Shown: piece by piece, positions 21,544 to 32,739 of the stretch
Position numbering within the stretch: the first letter of the stretch is position 1
Layout of the letters: each line of letters begins with the position of its first letter
Assembly (NCBI GenBank): GCA_905221605.1
Contig: CAJNDS010000163.1
Coordinates: forward strand, 145,145-209,144
Source: Symbiodinium natans
Taxonomy: Eukaryota; Sar; Dinophyceae; Suessiales; Symbiodiniaceae
Reading direction: 5' to 3'
DNA: 64,000 nucleotides
Program-made: the position numbers and the translations under genes
Notes under the pieces: model-generated
Seen by the model: only the letters and a program-made list of their open reading frames with translations
What the model was told of the DNA's origin: nothing
The model's database searches: none

Positions 21544-22482
21544 ATGTGGTGGCTTCTTAGCCAGCTTTGTACCTGTCTGGGAAGGGACAAGGAGGCAAGC
21601 CTCCTCCCCCAAGATGAATCTGGAGGGGGAGTTGATTATGGCTACGCCGTAGCCAAACATGAGCGTGCAAAAATGGAAGATGCTGTTGACGTCAAAGAGG
21701 ACGTTGCTGGCTATAGGCTTTTCGCAGTCTACGACGGGCATGCTGGGAGTCAGGCTGTCATGGTCGCAAAGGAGAACCTCCCCAGAATTTTGGAAAGCTA
21801 CCTCAAGGACGCTGAGGATGTGGAGGTTGCCATCAAGGCTGCGTTCCAAGCTGCAGATGAGGAGATCATGCAAGTTCTGGTGGACAACAAGGTCGTGGCC
21901 GACGCACAAACATCTTCGGGGACCGTAGCTTGTCTTGGCTTGCTGAAGAAGACAGACCTCTGGATTGCGAACCTGGGTGATTGCCGGGCTGTGGTGTCCA
22001 AAGATGGCACCGCAGCTGCAATTTCCCGTGACCATGCTCCGGAGAAGAACCCGGCCGAAGCAGAACGTTTGCAGCAATCGGGTGTCAGCGTCCAAGCGGG
22101 CTATGTTGACGAGCACGTTGCGGTATCAAGAGCCCTGGGCAACGTGCGTTTCCGCACCGGCAGCAAAGTGAATGGCATCATCAACGAACCTGAGGTTTTC
22201 CGGGTGGAGATTGATGACGCCGTCGACTTCGTCATGATTGGGTCAGATGGCATCTGGGATGCCTTGAAAGAACAGTTTGCTCTGACGCATGCCCGCAAAG
22301 CACTCCGGACCACGGCAAAGCCAGAGGATGCCGCAGTTTCCATCCTGCAAAATGCAGGCAGGGTCAGCAAGGCAGACAACGCGGCAGTAGTGGTGATTGT
22401 GTTCAAATTTCCGGAGCCACTGCCGAAACGGCCGGCGGTGCAAAGAGTTTCCTTGACGCAGTTGCAAGAGCCATCTGCCTAA
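21544..22482 (+). CDS. PP2C-type protein phosphatase, array copy 5
   Basis: A complete 312-residue copy with the same protein as copy 4. By eye, the gene and spacer match copy 4 at the nucleotide level throughout, implying very recent duplication or ongoing gene conversion (or an assembly repeat). Confidence 0.92.
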   Translation: MWWLLSQLCTCLGRDKEASLLPQDESGGGVDYGYAVAKHERAKMEDAVDVKEDVAGYRLFAVYDGHAGSQAVMVAKENLPRILESYLKDAEDVEVAIKAAFQAADEEIMQVLVDNKVVADAQTSSGTVACLGLLKKTDLWIANLGDCRAVVSKDGTAAAISRDHAPEKNPAEAERLQQSGVSVQAGYVDEHVAVSRALGNVRFRTGSKVNGIINEPEVFRVEIDDAVDFVMIGSDGIWDALKEQFALTHARKALRTTAKPEDAAVSILQNAGRVSKADNAAVVVIVFKFPEPLPKRPAVQRVSLTQLQEPSA

Positions 22483-22849
22483 TTGAATCCTAGACGGATG
22501 CAAGTTTCCAACGCAACGCCCGGCTGCCTCGAGAGCACCCATGTAGGCTCAGGTAGTGGGGCAATATGGGGCAATCACAGAAGCTTCCGAGTGGCAAGAG
22601 GGGCCGTGTGGGGTGCGATCAGGCGAGCCAGGACATGTCGATTGTTGTCGATTCCAAGCCAACTAGCAACATGCCGAGTATGCCTTTCAAAGAAAGCGGG
22701 TTGGATGCAGTGTTGCCAGCGTGAGGTCTTGCATTGGTTTCTTCAGTCAGTTTCATGCCACGCAACACGCCTGCGCGCATGCTAATCCCCATCGGATCGA
22801 GCCCCGTCAGTGTGTAGATGCAAGCCCGCCCGCTTCCATATAAGACAGA

Positions 22850-23788
22850 ATGTGGTGGCTTCTTAGCCAGCTTTGTACCTGTCTGGGAAGGGACAAGGAG
22901 GCAAGCCTCCTCCCCCAAGATGAATCTGGAGGGGGAGTTGATTATGGCTACGCCGTAGCCAAACATGAGCGTGCAAAAATGGAAGATGCTGTTGACGTCA
23001 AAGAGGACGTTGCTGGCTATAGGCTTTTCGCAGTCTACGACGGGCATGCTGGGAGTCAGGCTGTCATGGTCGCAAAGGAGAACCTCCCCAGAATTTTGGA
23101 AAGCTACCTCAAGGACGCTGAGGATGTGGAGGTTGCCATCAAGGCTGCGTTCCAAGCTGCAGATGAGGAGATCATGCAAGTTCTGGTGGACAACAAGGTC
23201 GTGGCCGACGCACAAACATCTTCGGGGACCGTAGCTTGTCTTGGCTTGCTGAAGAAGACAGACCTCTGGATTGCGAACCTGGGTGATTGCCGGGCTGTGG
23301 TGTCCAAAGATGGCACCGCAGCTGCAATTTCCCGTGACCATGCTCCGGAGAAGAACCCGGCCGAAGCAGAACGTTTGCAGCAATCGGGTGTCAGCGTCCA
23401 AGCGGGCTATGTTGACGAGCACGTTGCGGTATCAAGAGCCCTGGGCAACGTGCGTTTCCGCACCGGCAGCAAAGTGAATGGCATCATCAACGAACCTGAG
23501 GTTTTCCGGGTGGAGATTGATGACGCCGTCGACTTCGTCATGATTGGGTCAGATGGCATCTGGGATGCCCTGAAAGAACAGTTCGCTCTGACGCATGCCC
23601 GCAAAGCACTCCGGACCACGGCAAAGCCAGAGGATGCCGCAGTTTCCATCCTGCAAAATGCAGGCAGGGTCAGCAAGGCAGACAACGCGGCAGTAGTGGT
23701 GATTGTGTTCAAATTTCCGGAGCCACTGCCGAAACGGCCGGCGGTGCAAAGAGTTTCCTTGACGCAGTTGCAAGAGCCATCTGCCTAA
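22850..23788 (+). CDS. PP2C-type protein phosphatase, array copy 6 (last)
   Basis: A complete 312-residue copy with the same protein as copies 4 and 5. Near its 3' end it has two silent differences, GATGCCCTGAAAGAACAG and TTCGCTCTG. The first matches copy 1 rather than copies 3 to 5. With the long-form spacer that follows, this suggests that the end of the array keeps older sequence while internal units were homogenised. Confidence 0.93.
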   Translation: MWWLLSQLCTCLGRDKEASLLPQDESGGGVDYGYAVAKHERAKMEDAVDVKEDVAGYRLFAVYDGHAGSQAVMVAKENLPRILESYLKDAEDVEVAIKAAFQAADEEIMQVLVDNKVVADAQTSSGTVACLGLLKKTDLWIANLGDCRAVVSKDGTAAAISRDHAPEKNPAEAERLQQSGVSVQAGYVDEHVAVSRALGNVRFRTGSKVNGIINEPEVFRVEIDDAVDFVMIGSDGIWDALKEQFALTHARKALRTTAKPEDAAVSILQNAGRVSKADNAAVVVIVFKFPEPLPKRPAVQRVSLTQLQEPSA

Positions 23789-24080
23789 TTGAATCCTAGA
23801 CGGATGCAAGTTTCCAACGCAACGCCCGGCTGCCTCGAGAGCACCCATGTAGGCTCAGGTAGTGGGGCAATATGGGGCAATCACAGAAGCTTCCGAGTGG
23901 CAAGAGGGGCCGTGTGGGGTGCGATCAGGCGAGCCAGGACATGTCGATTGTTGTCGATTCCAAGCCAACTAGCAACATGCCGAGTATGCCTTTCAAAGAA
24001 AGCGGGTTGGATGCAGTTGTAGACGACTGGCTGAAGTACTGCCTCAGTTGCCAGCATGAGGTCTTGCATCGGTTTTCTTC
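23789..24080 (+). repeat. Terminal PP2C spacer, long form
   Basis: This spacer follows the array pattern but retains the segment at 24016-24050 that is missing from internal spacers. Homology stops near 24090, which marks the downstream array edge. Confidence 0.7.
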
Positions 24081-24099
24081 AGTCAGTTTCAAGACGCCT

Positions 24100-25940
24100 G
24101 TGCTCAAGCCAAGTCTTAATCCAAGCGCACGGCCAGTCTTTCATATGATTTCTGAACCTCGTAGGAGTTAGAAATCTAGACAGTTACCAACTGAGGCTTT
24201 TCAATACCATAGTCTCCTAGCTTCGTGAAGCTTTCGGGAGCGTTAACTAGTACCGGCAGCTGGGCATGCGATGGCATGCTGACCCATGCGGACCAGCCAT
24301 GCGCTTAGTGAGCTTGGTGCTCCAACTCGTCGGAGCAAACTGTGGTGACGACATCAGCCTTGGGGCATTTCTGCAGCTTGTGCAAGGCAAGCGCGGCAGC
24401 GCAGGCGATGGTGCTTGAGTGTCGTATATTGTCGTATCATGTCGTGCCGGGCGTTGCGCTGCATTGCATTGCCCTGCTCGGTGGCAGGGGCTTCGCCGGC
24501 TACGCATCGAGACAGGCCTGGATCATTGCATAAGACCTCAGATCCAAAGCGCCTCCAGGCCCGAAGGCTGAGGCTTCCAAGCCGGCAGTGGGGATTCGAT
24601 GTGGTCTGGATGTGGTTGTTGCATGCTGCGTCGTGCCGCGTTACGTGCCGCAGCTGAAGAGAACGCAGCAGTCTCGGCCTGAGGGCAGGAAAACGCCAGA
24701 GGTGCGGTTCTTGGCGACCAGACGCCGCGCCCGGAGAGCATGGACACTACGAAAAGGAGGCAAAGGACAAAGAGCAGAAAAATGTTGGGGCAGAAAGGGT
24801 GGCAGGAGCAGGAGGGGAGGATGTCTGCTTTGGGGTCTCGGTGCTGGTAGTCTAGTATTCGTTTCGTGCCTCTGAGATGTTGGTGTCTTGCAGCGCGTGG
24901 TCGACGGTGTCTATGCCTGCTCTGTGGAAGCCTTGCGCGTCTGAAAGGCCCGGGCTTCTGGCTTGCCACCCCTCCCATCGAAGAAGACGCCACCTCCGCC
25001 TCAAGGCAGCGCCTCAGCAAAGGTCTGAAGCCGCGAGAGTTCACATGGCATATTGTAATTCAGACGAAGTTCATGGCAAGCAAAACCATGGTGCAGGAGG
25101 CACGCCTTCACCGTCATGCCGCTTGAGCTCCAGCCCATACCGCAGTATGACGAGGCCATCCCCGAAAATTTGCCTGAATGACACTGGGTAGTGCTCTGTC
25201 GTGCTACTTTGCTACATGTGGCCAGGCATTCCAACTCCACTTCGGCCCTACCCTGCATGCGCAAGGGTCCGCGCACGACAGTGAAGAGTTACTTGTAAAG
25301 TTTTGGTTGCAAGCACACGTTCTTCCAGATGCTCTTTTTTCCCGGACTGTGCCCAGGGAAGCTCGACCCGCTTCACCCAGTGAAGCGAGGCCTTCGTGCT
25401 CTGTAGCTTTGCCCATTGCGCAAAGCGCAGCATTTGCCATCCCCACTAGAAAGGAGTACAGAAGCTGGTGTGTCCGCAAGGTTGACTAGGCAGCACCATG
25501 CCGCTTGACCCGCCAGGCGATGCCTTCACAGCTCGGACCCAGGACCCGTGCCTGCTGCTGGACAACTCCCGCCAAGTTAGAATCAGTTAGAACCACGCTT
25601 TTGCGGCAATAGTAGGACGCCTTCAAATGGACCCCCCCCCCCCCTTACAAGGAGCCCTCGTCTAGAACAGGCCCCATATATTACCCCTTTCAGATTCCAG
25701 CTCAGTTTGGGCCTCGGGAGGGGGGGTTCGCCAGCCCTGTCTCCCTAACCACCCCCGAACCCCGCCCCTCTCACCACCCTCTTGGTCGCGGCCTGGAGAT
25801 TTTAGATCTCTCAACGGCCTGCAGGACATGGCGTCAACGGAGCCGCCACTGACCCGGATCGTTTGGACGGATCAGTGACATGAACATATGCCCTTGATGC
25901 CCTGGATGATCTATGTTTCCCTGATGGTCTCAAAGGAGCC
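24100..25940. other. No clear gene
   Basis: Open frames (for example 24538-25044 minus, 168 codons) have no recognisable domain and are rich in Arg, Ser and Pro from base composition. A C homopolymer lies at about 25630-25643. Nothing else was identified. Confidence 0.35.
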
Positions 25941-25945
25941 GTCCC

Positions 25946-27294
25946 ATGATCGAAGCCTCCTCTTCTGTCTTGGATGTCGCACGCCGGGCCGAGGAGGCAC
26001 CAGGTTCATGTCATTTCAGAAGTCGGCTCACTTCCACGACTGTTTGTCATGTGCAGGTGCTCCGTGTGGGCGCCTGGTCCGTGAGAAAGCTTCCAGAGAA
26101 TCCAGACATCCCTCTGGCCTGGCAGCAAGTTTGCGTGCAATGGTTTTGCATTGCTTGTGCACGGTTGTGCAGAGAGCACAGCCCAAAACGTCTTGCGCGG
26201 CAATGTCAGGTGTACCTGAACGAAGACGAGGGACGGGTAGAGGCACGTGGCCAGGAAGTTGTGTGGCAGTTGGGCGGCGGGCTAGCTTAACGGAGCGTCT
26301 ATGGCTGCCGCAGCTGCAGCGGCGCCGCGGCCTCCGGCTTCTGAAGCTCAGAGAGTCAGAGAATCAGAGAGGTGGAGCCACCACAAGAAGTCCTCGACGA
26401 TCTCCAGATCGATGACTTGGGCCTCGGCCTCAGGCTGCGTATGGTTGCGTCCATACATTCACAGTTGCTTACGGTTCTCCAAGTTCTCTCCTTTCAAAGC
26501 ACTTCTCAGTCGCATCCTGAAAGGTTCGCCTGCAGGCCCCCAACTCGAAGCGGTGGAGCCTCCGGAATGCGAGGCTCCGTCAGGGGAGCGTGGCGTGCAG
26601 GAGGAGGCGCCCTGAACACATCGTTGCTTCAGGGTGCCGTGGATTCGGGACATGTGATGTGAGAGGAGCCCGACGAGAGCCCGGTTTTCCGGCGGATCAT
26701 CCTGGGGGCCAAGGCAGAGGCCGAAGGACATAACCGGCATTTGCTGGATCATCCCATCACACTGACAAGCCGACGCTCGACGCTCTCCTGACGAGGTGCC
26801 TCTGCGAATGGCACGGGACATCCTCGACGCTGTGCGAGAGGACCTCGGCCTCTTCGAGCAGGTGCCCGGGATCCACGGGACCCATCCAACACCTTTCAAT
26901 GCCTTGCAGCCGTTCTGCTGCGTGAAGCCTCTTTACTGTACGGCATTCTCATCTCGCCTCACGTCTCATGCAGCGAAATGCCGTGGAGGTGCAAGAGCGC
27001 TTCTCCGATTCGTCCTGGTCCAAGTTTCCTTTGGCCTGGCCAAGCATATAATGTCCTTCTGATTCTGCAAGTACTTAATTACCCCGTTTGGCTCCATTCG
27101 ATGCCCCAGGCCCGAGGAGACCTTCTTCCGCCTTGACGATGAGCTCGACGAGGAAATTGGGGGTGTGAAGGGCCGAGTCCGCATTGCAGTTATGTCAGCT
27201 ATGTGTTCGATGAGTCCGCAGGAGCTCGCTGCGGTGGCATTGTCCATGCAGCCCGGGGAGGTCTCGGAGGTTTTGGGCACCGAGGCACGGGGAT
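25946..27294 (+). CDS. Multi-exon gene for an acidic protein of unknown function
   Basis: Exons are recovered by frame. 25946-26128 contains VLRVGAWSVRKLPENPDIPL and AWQQ at its end. GT-AG intron 26129-26209 (81 bp) follows. 26210-26257 reads VYLNEDEGRVEARGQE. Intron 26258-26371 follows. 26372 to about 26440 reads VEPPQEVLDDLQIDDLGLGL. Later exons are about 26665-26765 (PDESPVFRRIILGAKAEAEG), 26793-26880 (VPLRMARDILDAVREDLGLF) and 27110-27294 (RPEETFFRLDDELDEEIGGV, then SPQELAAVALSMQPGEVSEV and a stop). The first joins are in phase 0. A possible 53-bp intron lies at 26004-26056. The protein is acidic with amphipathic helices. No family was recognised; the start and later joins are uncertain. 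Confidence 0.5.
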
Positions 27295-27299
27295 GACGG

Positions 27300-28090
27300 A
27301 AACCAACTGCTCAGTTGCAGCATGTTGCAGCTGCCAGAGGCTAAGGCTAAGGCTGGGAGGGGAAAACGCGGAAAACGCCACTCGACTGGAAGACTCTGTG
27401 TTGTTGTGTTGTTCAGCATCACAGAGCTGTAGAGGCTGGCATGCAAATCCTCCTCCGCGTGCGCTGAGTCGCCGAGCCCAAGCTTCCCGTCTGTGCCTGC
27501 GCTGCTGCCCAACGGATCGTAAATGATCCCGTCTCACCCTAATTCGCAATTTGCAAGCACCATTCAGAAACGGCATCTACATATGAGGTTTCGGACAGCA
27601 AGTAGGCCAATTGCTGTTGGAGCTGGGCTTCGATATGTGGGGCTTCAGCTTCCGAGTATGCCGAGTGCACCTGAGTGCAGAGTGTGCCAGATGAGATGCC
27701 CCCGCAGCCCTCAAGACTTCCAGGGTTCCGGTAGCGAAATTCCCGAGTCGGAGTCAAACACCGACGCCTCGACCCCAGAAGGGAAAGTCCGAATCAGGGA
27801 ATCCGGGAAGTCCGGATAAAGTCCTCCGACTTCCTCCGGAGGAAGTCCGCATGAAGTCCGGAGGAAGCACGAAAGTCCCCGTGCAGCCTCCTCTCCGCCC
27901 AGGTTCCATCTCTATGGATGTAAGTGGCAGAATCCCGAGAAGGACACTCATCATTGCGGGCCTGGCCACAAGCGATCTTTGGCTGCACGTGCGCAGTCAG
28001 TTGATGGCAGTTGTGTGTTTTTCTGTATTTTGATATTGCTAGAACGCCTGTGACAGCTTTGCGTGCATGCCTTTCTGTTCTTGTGCAAAA
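27300..28090. other. No clear gene; repeated AGTCCG words and a 20-bp palindrome
   Basis: The words GGAAGTCC/GAAGTCCG recur between 27785 and 27870. The segment 27828-27847, GACTTCCTCCGGAGGAAGTC, is a perfect 20-bp palindrome. An open frame crosses the region (27523-27819 plus) but has no domain. Confidence 0.4.
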
Positions 28091-28113
28091 TCTCCGATGA
28101 GGTTTCATTGCAG

Positions 28114-28270
28114 GGATGCTCATCATTGATCCCGACGTTCACTGCCCAGATTGCATCGAGCTTGTCTTGCCCAAGCTGCCACGTTAGTGAAGCTTAGGCA
28201 CGCAACAGGGTACTGGCAGGACATGACCAGCTACTTAGCGAAATACAAGGTCCGGCCAGAATCTGTGACG
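28114..28270 (+). CDS. Possible 5' exons of the TM2-domain gene
   Basis: After TTGCAGG at about 28115 the frame reads MLIIDPDVHCPDCIELVLPK then LPR. From about 28207 another frame reads YWQDMTSYLAKYKVRPES. Both look like short exons of a secreted or membrane protein, lying 1.2 kb upstream of the TM2 exons on the same strand. The link to that gene is inference. Confidence 0.35.
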
Positions 28271-29267
28271 TAGTCGGGCATCGGGCATTGGAAGCGTGCA
28301 TGCAAACACCTGTCAGTTTGAGACACCTGGGCTCGAAACGACGCAGTTGAATCCGTGTGCAATGGACCACACCTCGGAGGGAAGGGAAGATATCGGTTGA
28401 CATGGAGATGCCCAAGCCCCAACTGGCCCAAGAGTGGCCTAAGCGTTCGCTCAGGACATTCCCAGATACCTCCAGTGCAGCGGCCACGGCGAGTGTACTG
28501 AACTCGGCCGAAAAGATCGCAACTACACATCAGCACAAACCAGTCAGTTTTCCAACGCAATGCCATCCTGTGAGGCAAAGCGTGGACCCAAGATCCCACT
28601 CGAGAAGACCTTCCACAGGCATTGGGTCCCTTTCAAGCCATGCAGCCTCTTTGAACTTAGAACACCGACGTTTGAGTTTTACTCATGAACCCTTCTACCT
28701 CAGAGCCCAGGGACGGAGTACATGTCGACAGCCCCTTTGGCTCATACAGATATTGTTTGAAGGCGGCTGCGGAAGCTCCGAGGTTCTGCTACTGCGCAGA
28801 GGCCTGGCAGTCCGCAGTGCGCTGATGGTGGCTCAATGCTGATCTTGCTCTGTTCCTGTGCGCTGAAGCCTTTCGCTATACAGAGTTTCTCCGGCAAAAG
28901 ATCCAGATGTTGCCAGCGAGCTTAAGGTGAACTGAATGTTTCTTCCTTGTTTATTCGCGCGTCTTGAAGGGCTAACTTAATGTTATTTTCGTGCTTTTGA
29001 CCGATCTTGAGCCTTGAGCCACCTTAACCCATCTTGCCGGTCGATGCGGCAAAGCATGCAAGCTGCAGGCTTTCGCGCAATGGCATGCTGTAGGGCTATA
29101 GGACTGGTGACTTTAGTCGTGACTAGGAGGCAGTTAGAAGGCTTGCAGGATGCGAAGAGGATCTGCAACACAATTGCACTGGAGCCAGGGCTGGGCTGAT
29201 CCCAACTGCGAGACGCCCAGAAAGTCTCAGAGAGTGGCGTCCTGCTGGCCTGTTCGTGTCGCGTCTT

Positions 29268-30100
29268 TCCTACAAATCTCCCGCTTCACGTTGGGCCAGG
29301 TTTCTGCTCTCCCTCTTTGGCGGCGTTCTAGGTGGTTGCACTCAGAAAGAATAGAAAAAAGAACTGAATCTCTTTTTTGCGGGGAGAGAAGGCGAGAGAG
29401 AAGGCGAGGACAATGTGTGGAGTCGTACTGAGACAGGCCTGGACCAGTTGTACCTGGGTTTCTTCTTCCCATACGGCTTGCTGAAGGCCCAAGCCAACAA
29501 GCCATCTTCGCAAGACACATCAAGACTTGCCATCCAATTTGTCAGCTCTTGACCCTGGGCGGCCTGGGCATCTGGTGGATCTACGATGTAGCCAGGGGCT
29601 GAGTTTTGAGACCTTGGGTCGGCAACTCTGTGGTCGCGGTGTTGTTGCAGGCTTTGTTGCAGGCTTTGCTTTCTTTTGAAGTCACTTTCCTCATGACGGC
29701 GAGGTACGGATCGGTTCCAGTCCTGTCGACACAGCAGTCAGCTTCAAGGCGACTGTCATTTAGCTCACCCGGCTGCAGTTTCACAACTTTGTGCTGTACC
29801 AGGTGGCCCGGAATGTACCACACTGGGCTTTCGCACGCCCACCCTCCACAGAGCATCTGGCTGCGACTACAGTGACTACAGTCGCAGCTGGAGTAGCCGT
29901 TCAGGTACTGTCATCGGTGATCTTCTTCGTGGCCTTGGCCTTTGTCTACAGCGTGCTGGTCTTAGTTCCGGATTCCTCTTCAGAATGTGTGATATGTGCG
30001 CAGATCCGTATTGCACAGAGTCTGAGCCAGGCATGGTCAATCCGCAGGCAGCGGGTGATGAAGCAGAGAGAGGCGGCACAGCTGCAGTAGCACTAGTCGC
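29268..30100 (+). CDS. TM2-domain membrane protein (multi-exon)
   Basis: Exon a (to about 29332) reads RWARFLLSLFGGVLGG. Exon b (to 29486) reads LDQLYLGFFFPYGLLK. Exon c (29546 to about 29595) reads LLTLGGLGIWWIYDVA. Joining b to c across a 59-bp GC-AG intron (29487-29545) gives Y-L-G-F-F-F-P-Y-G-L-L-K-L-L-T-L-G-G-L-G-I-W-W-I-Y-D. This is the signature of a TM2 domain: two membrane helices linked by a short turn, Y-L-G...L-K...G-G-L-G-I-W...D. A later exon (about 29704) reads YGSVPVLST, and 29780-29975 reads HNFVLYQVARNVPHWAFA then VAVQVLSSVIFFVALAFVYS, a further membrane span. The function of TM2 proteins here is unknown. The last exon and the stop are uncertain. Confidence 0.65.
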
Positions 30101-30800
30101 ACTCGGCAGCAGCTTAGCAGCTGAAGCCTTGTTTGTAGGGGAGCCCCAACTGCTTTCAGATCAAGCAGATGCCACATGCCTCATGACATGGCAGCAATAC
30201 CTCAACCCCGCTATTAAGAAACCTCTTCTGCGGTTCCTTCCTGCAGATGCTGATGCTTCAAGCCGAGAGTGCTGCGATCGAGTCGTGGCCTGGCTTATGC
30301 GCCTCATGCACTGCCTTGACGTGGCCGCTTCTGTTGCCGGCTCCTGCTGTCTGTTGTATTTGCAAATTGCGGCCACTGAGGCGTCGACAATATTCAGGCG
30401 TTGAGCTCAGAGATGTTCATATACGTGCAAAGTGCGACATTGAGGGAGCAGTGCAATGATGGAGCCCAGGCTATGGTTCAACACTGGGCTGATCTGGCGG
30501 ATGTTGGGCGATCTCCGCTCAAGCTGCAAAGAAACGTGCCGGCATGGGCTCAGTTAGGCCAGGCTGGCGGGCAAGGAAGCATCGTTGTCGAAACGAGCAC
30601 CTCCTAGCTGCGTTTGCTCAAAGGAGCGTGTTATCCCAAAGCAGACGGGAACGACATAGACCGGACGACATCAGACGACTACAGCAAGCAAGCCAGCAAC
30701 AAGGCAAGCCGCAGCAACAACAACCCACACCACACGCAGCTTGGAAAATCGAGGACCAGACCACTCGAGCAAAAACCATTTTAATCGACTGTCCATGGCA
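30100..30800. other. No clear gene
   Basis: Short frames only. The frame at 30401-30607 plus (MFIYVQSATLREQCNDGAQA) could be an exon but lacks context. A CAA/GCA-rich stretch lies at 30680-30735. Confidence 0.3.
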
Positions 30801-30828
30801 CGTGCTAGCACCGATATCCCCGTGCAGC

Positions 30829-30933
30829 ACTCAGTGGATGCTTCATGAGGTCTGCTGAAATTAGGAGCACTGCACTGTATTTCCGTTTTTCGAACTGCTT
30901 TGAATAGTTTTCAAGGCCAAGACCAGTCAATGC
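30829..30933 (-). CDS. Minus-strand exon with partial SAM-like domain
   Basis: The minus-strand frame reads LTGLGLENYSKQFEKRKYSA then VLLISADLMKHPLS. The L-x-x-L-G-L-E-x-Y...F-E...S-x-x-L-L...L pattern is that of the first helices of a sterile alpha motif, a protein-protein interaction domain. Only about 35 of the usual 65 residues are visible, so the rest would lie in another exon. The enclosing frame continues to 31218 (137 codons), but its upstream half does not look coding. It is the only minus-strand exon I would defend in this area. Confidence 0.4.
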
Positions 30934-31219
30934 AGCCCGAGCGTGCCCTAAGGTGGAGGCTGCAAATTCAGAGGATGCAGAGCTCGTTCCAGCAGAGGCA
31001 CAGAAGAGTCTCAAAGAGTTCTGTGTTGTCAGTACTTCCGAATCAGACCTGGCTAAGTATTGTTTGCACGACCTCCAGCTTCTTGAGCTTTGCATCGTCA
31101 TGGTCTCTTTGGGGTAAATTGCAACACAATTATTGAAGCCCCGGAAGGGAGAACTTACAACCAGAAAGCCATAGATGGGAGAATTTACAACCAGGTGTCG
31201 AGCAGGATGAACTTGCAAT

Positions 31220-32230
31220 CAACTCATAAGTTTGGGCACCGTGGACCTGGCAAGGGGAAGAACACGAGAGCGAGCAACGGCTCTTCCGCAAACCGCCCTA
31301 CAACTCTAAACCTCAACCCAATTTCGACCCTAAGCCCTTCTTTGTCGACTGGTCAGCGAAACAGCAAGCAAGAAACACCAACGACAAAAGCACAAGATCT
31401 ATAATTCTGCCTCAAGTGTGGGATTCTTGTGTCCGGTCCCACAACCCTCGAAGATTCAACTCCTAACTCCATGTGTTCACACGTCAGGGAAAGACACAGC
31501 CTCATGCACGTACTAATGCCCAACATGTCCTAAACTTGATTGTTTACGCAAACCCCACCACCACAATCGTCTCCCCCCCTTCCAAAAAGCCCCCATGTGC
31601 TACTCCTTGTTTTCAAGCTGCGTATGGGAGTATGTGATTGGGAATGAGAAGAAGAGTAATGAATTTAATGGCTACCGCCAGTGCCGCCGACCCCACCCCC
31701 CGCCATTTTAGGGTGCCTCAGGGCTTAGGGAGTTTCTTGGGTGGCTTCGGCTTGGGCAGCTTGGGGTAGTTGGAGGATTTGGGCGCCCTTTGCAGGGATG
31801 ACGCTATGAGGGTTTAGGGTTTAGGGCTAGTTCGCAGCCTTTTGGGAGAGGGGGGGGCCTTCACACTGGTGGCGGGCGGTGCGGATGGCGGCTCGTCAGC
31901 GTGGGTGGCTCAGGGGGCGGGTGGCTTGGGGCGGTCTTGGTGGTTCGGGTCATGTGGGTGGTTGGGGTGATGTGGGGTTCGGGTGGTGTGGGTGTTTGGC
32001 GGCATGGCTTCGTTCATGTACAGACTGTACAGCCTCAGAGTGTCCTACTGTGCATACCTAGGCTGGGCACTCTGATAGGATTCCTGACCCTTGAGGCGGC
32101 TGCGGGCAAGTGAGCGAGGAAAGAAAAATACAAATTTGTTAAGTTTACCTGTAACTCCGTATCAGTTTTGTGGGGCCCCTGCAGGGTCCCAGGAAGGGAC
32201 CAAGCAGGGCAGCCCCCCCAACTAGAAAAA
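31220..32230. other. Non-coding; G/T-rich minisatellite-like stretch
   Basis: TTTAGGG-type words appear at 31698-31735 and 31808-31832. From about 31868 to 32005 the plus strand is made of irregular GTGGGTGGCTTGGGG / GGTTCGGGTGGTGTGGG words. No gene was seen. Confidence 0.4.
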
Positions 32231-32339
32231 CCTAGATGAATTTAGAATCTGTCCCCATGTGCTTGCATAAAGGCCCACGGGAGGGGGACCCAAGGACCCC
32301 CCGGGGCAACCGGCACCCCGAGAACCAACGCGGATCCTG

Positions 32340-32420
32340 CAAAAACAGGGCGACCGACCCAAGGACCGGCGGAGGGTGGGAGAAGCGGGCGACCGACCCA
32401 AAGACCGGCGGAGGAGGAAG
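32340..32420 (+). repeat. Two-copy direct repeat GCGACCGACCCAARGACCGG
   Basis: The unit GCGACCGACCCAAGGACCGG plus CGGAGG at about 32350 recurs at about 32390 with one base changed. The surrounding frame (32236-32592) is open for 118 codons on both strands, but repeats and composition explain it. Confidence 0.4.
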
Positions 32421-32739
32421 TTTTAAAACTTGCGTTTTGCGTTGTTCTATACGTCCTGTTGAGTCGGGCCTTTTTTGCTTTGTTCTAAGCGTCAAAGTGG
32501 GCAGATTCCAAATTCCACCGAATCCCGGTGCCCTATGCTCCCTTAGAAGGGCCCCCATGGCTCAAATCCTTCGGCTAATCCAGGGCATTTAGCCTTGCGA
32601 GCAGCACAACGGCAAAGTTTGGATTGCGAGCCAGGGGTCGGTCAGAAGAGCGTTTGGAAGCGAGGCTTCAAACGGCGCGCGAGGTTCACGAAGCGGGTTG
32701 GTTGGGGTCACACGCCCGACATGACGAACACCTCAAAAA

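Larger units (their letters stand above)
18565..22849 (+). repeat. PP2C tandem repeat units, 1306-bp period
   Basis: The starts at 18932, 20238, 21544 and 22850 are exactly 1306 bp apart. Each unit has a 939-bp gene plus a 367-bp spacer. The short-form spacer joins GGATGCAGT directly to GTTGCCAGCG, lacking about 33 bp that are present in the spacers after copies 1 and 6. The missing segment is flanked by CAGT/CAGTTG, so a slippage deletion is plausible before amplification. Confidence 0.9.

Noticed and set aside
16315-23422. Minus-strand open frames of 267, 101 and 99 codons repeated in each PP2C unit
   Set aside because: They are exact antisense shadows of the PP2C coding sequence, with no independent motifs.
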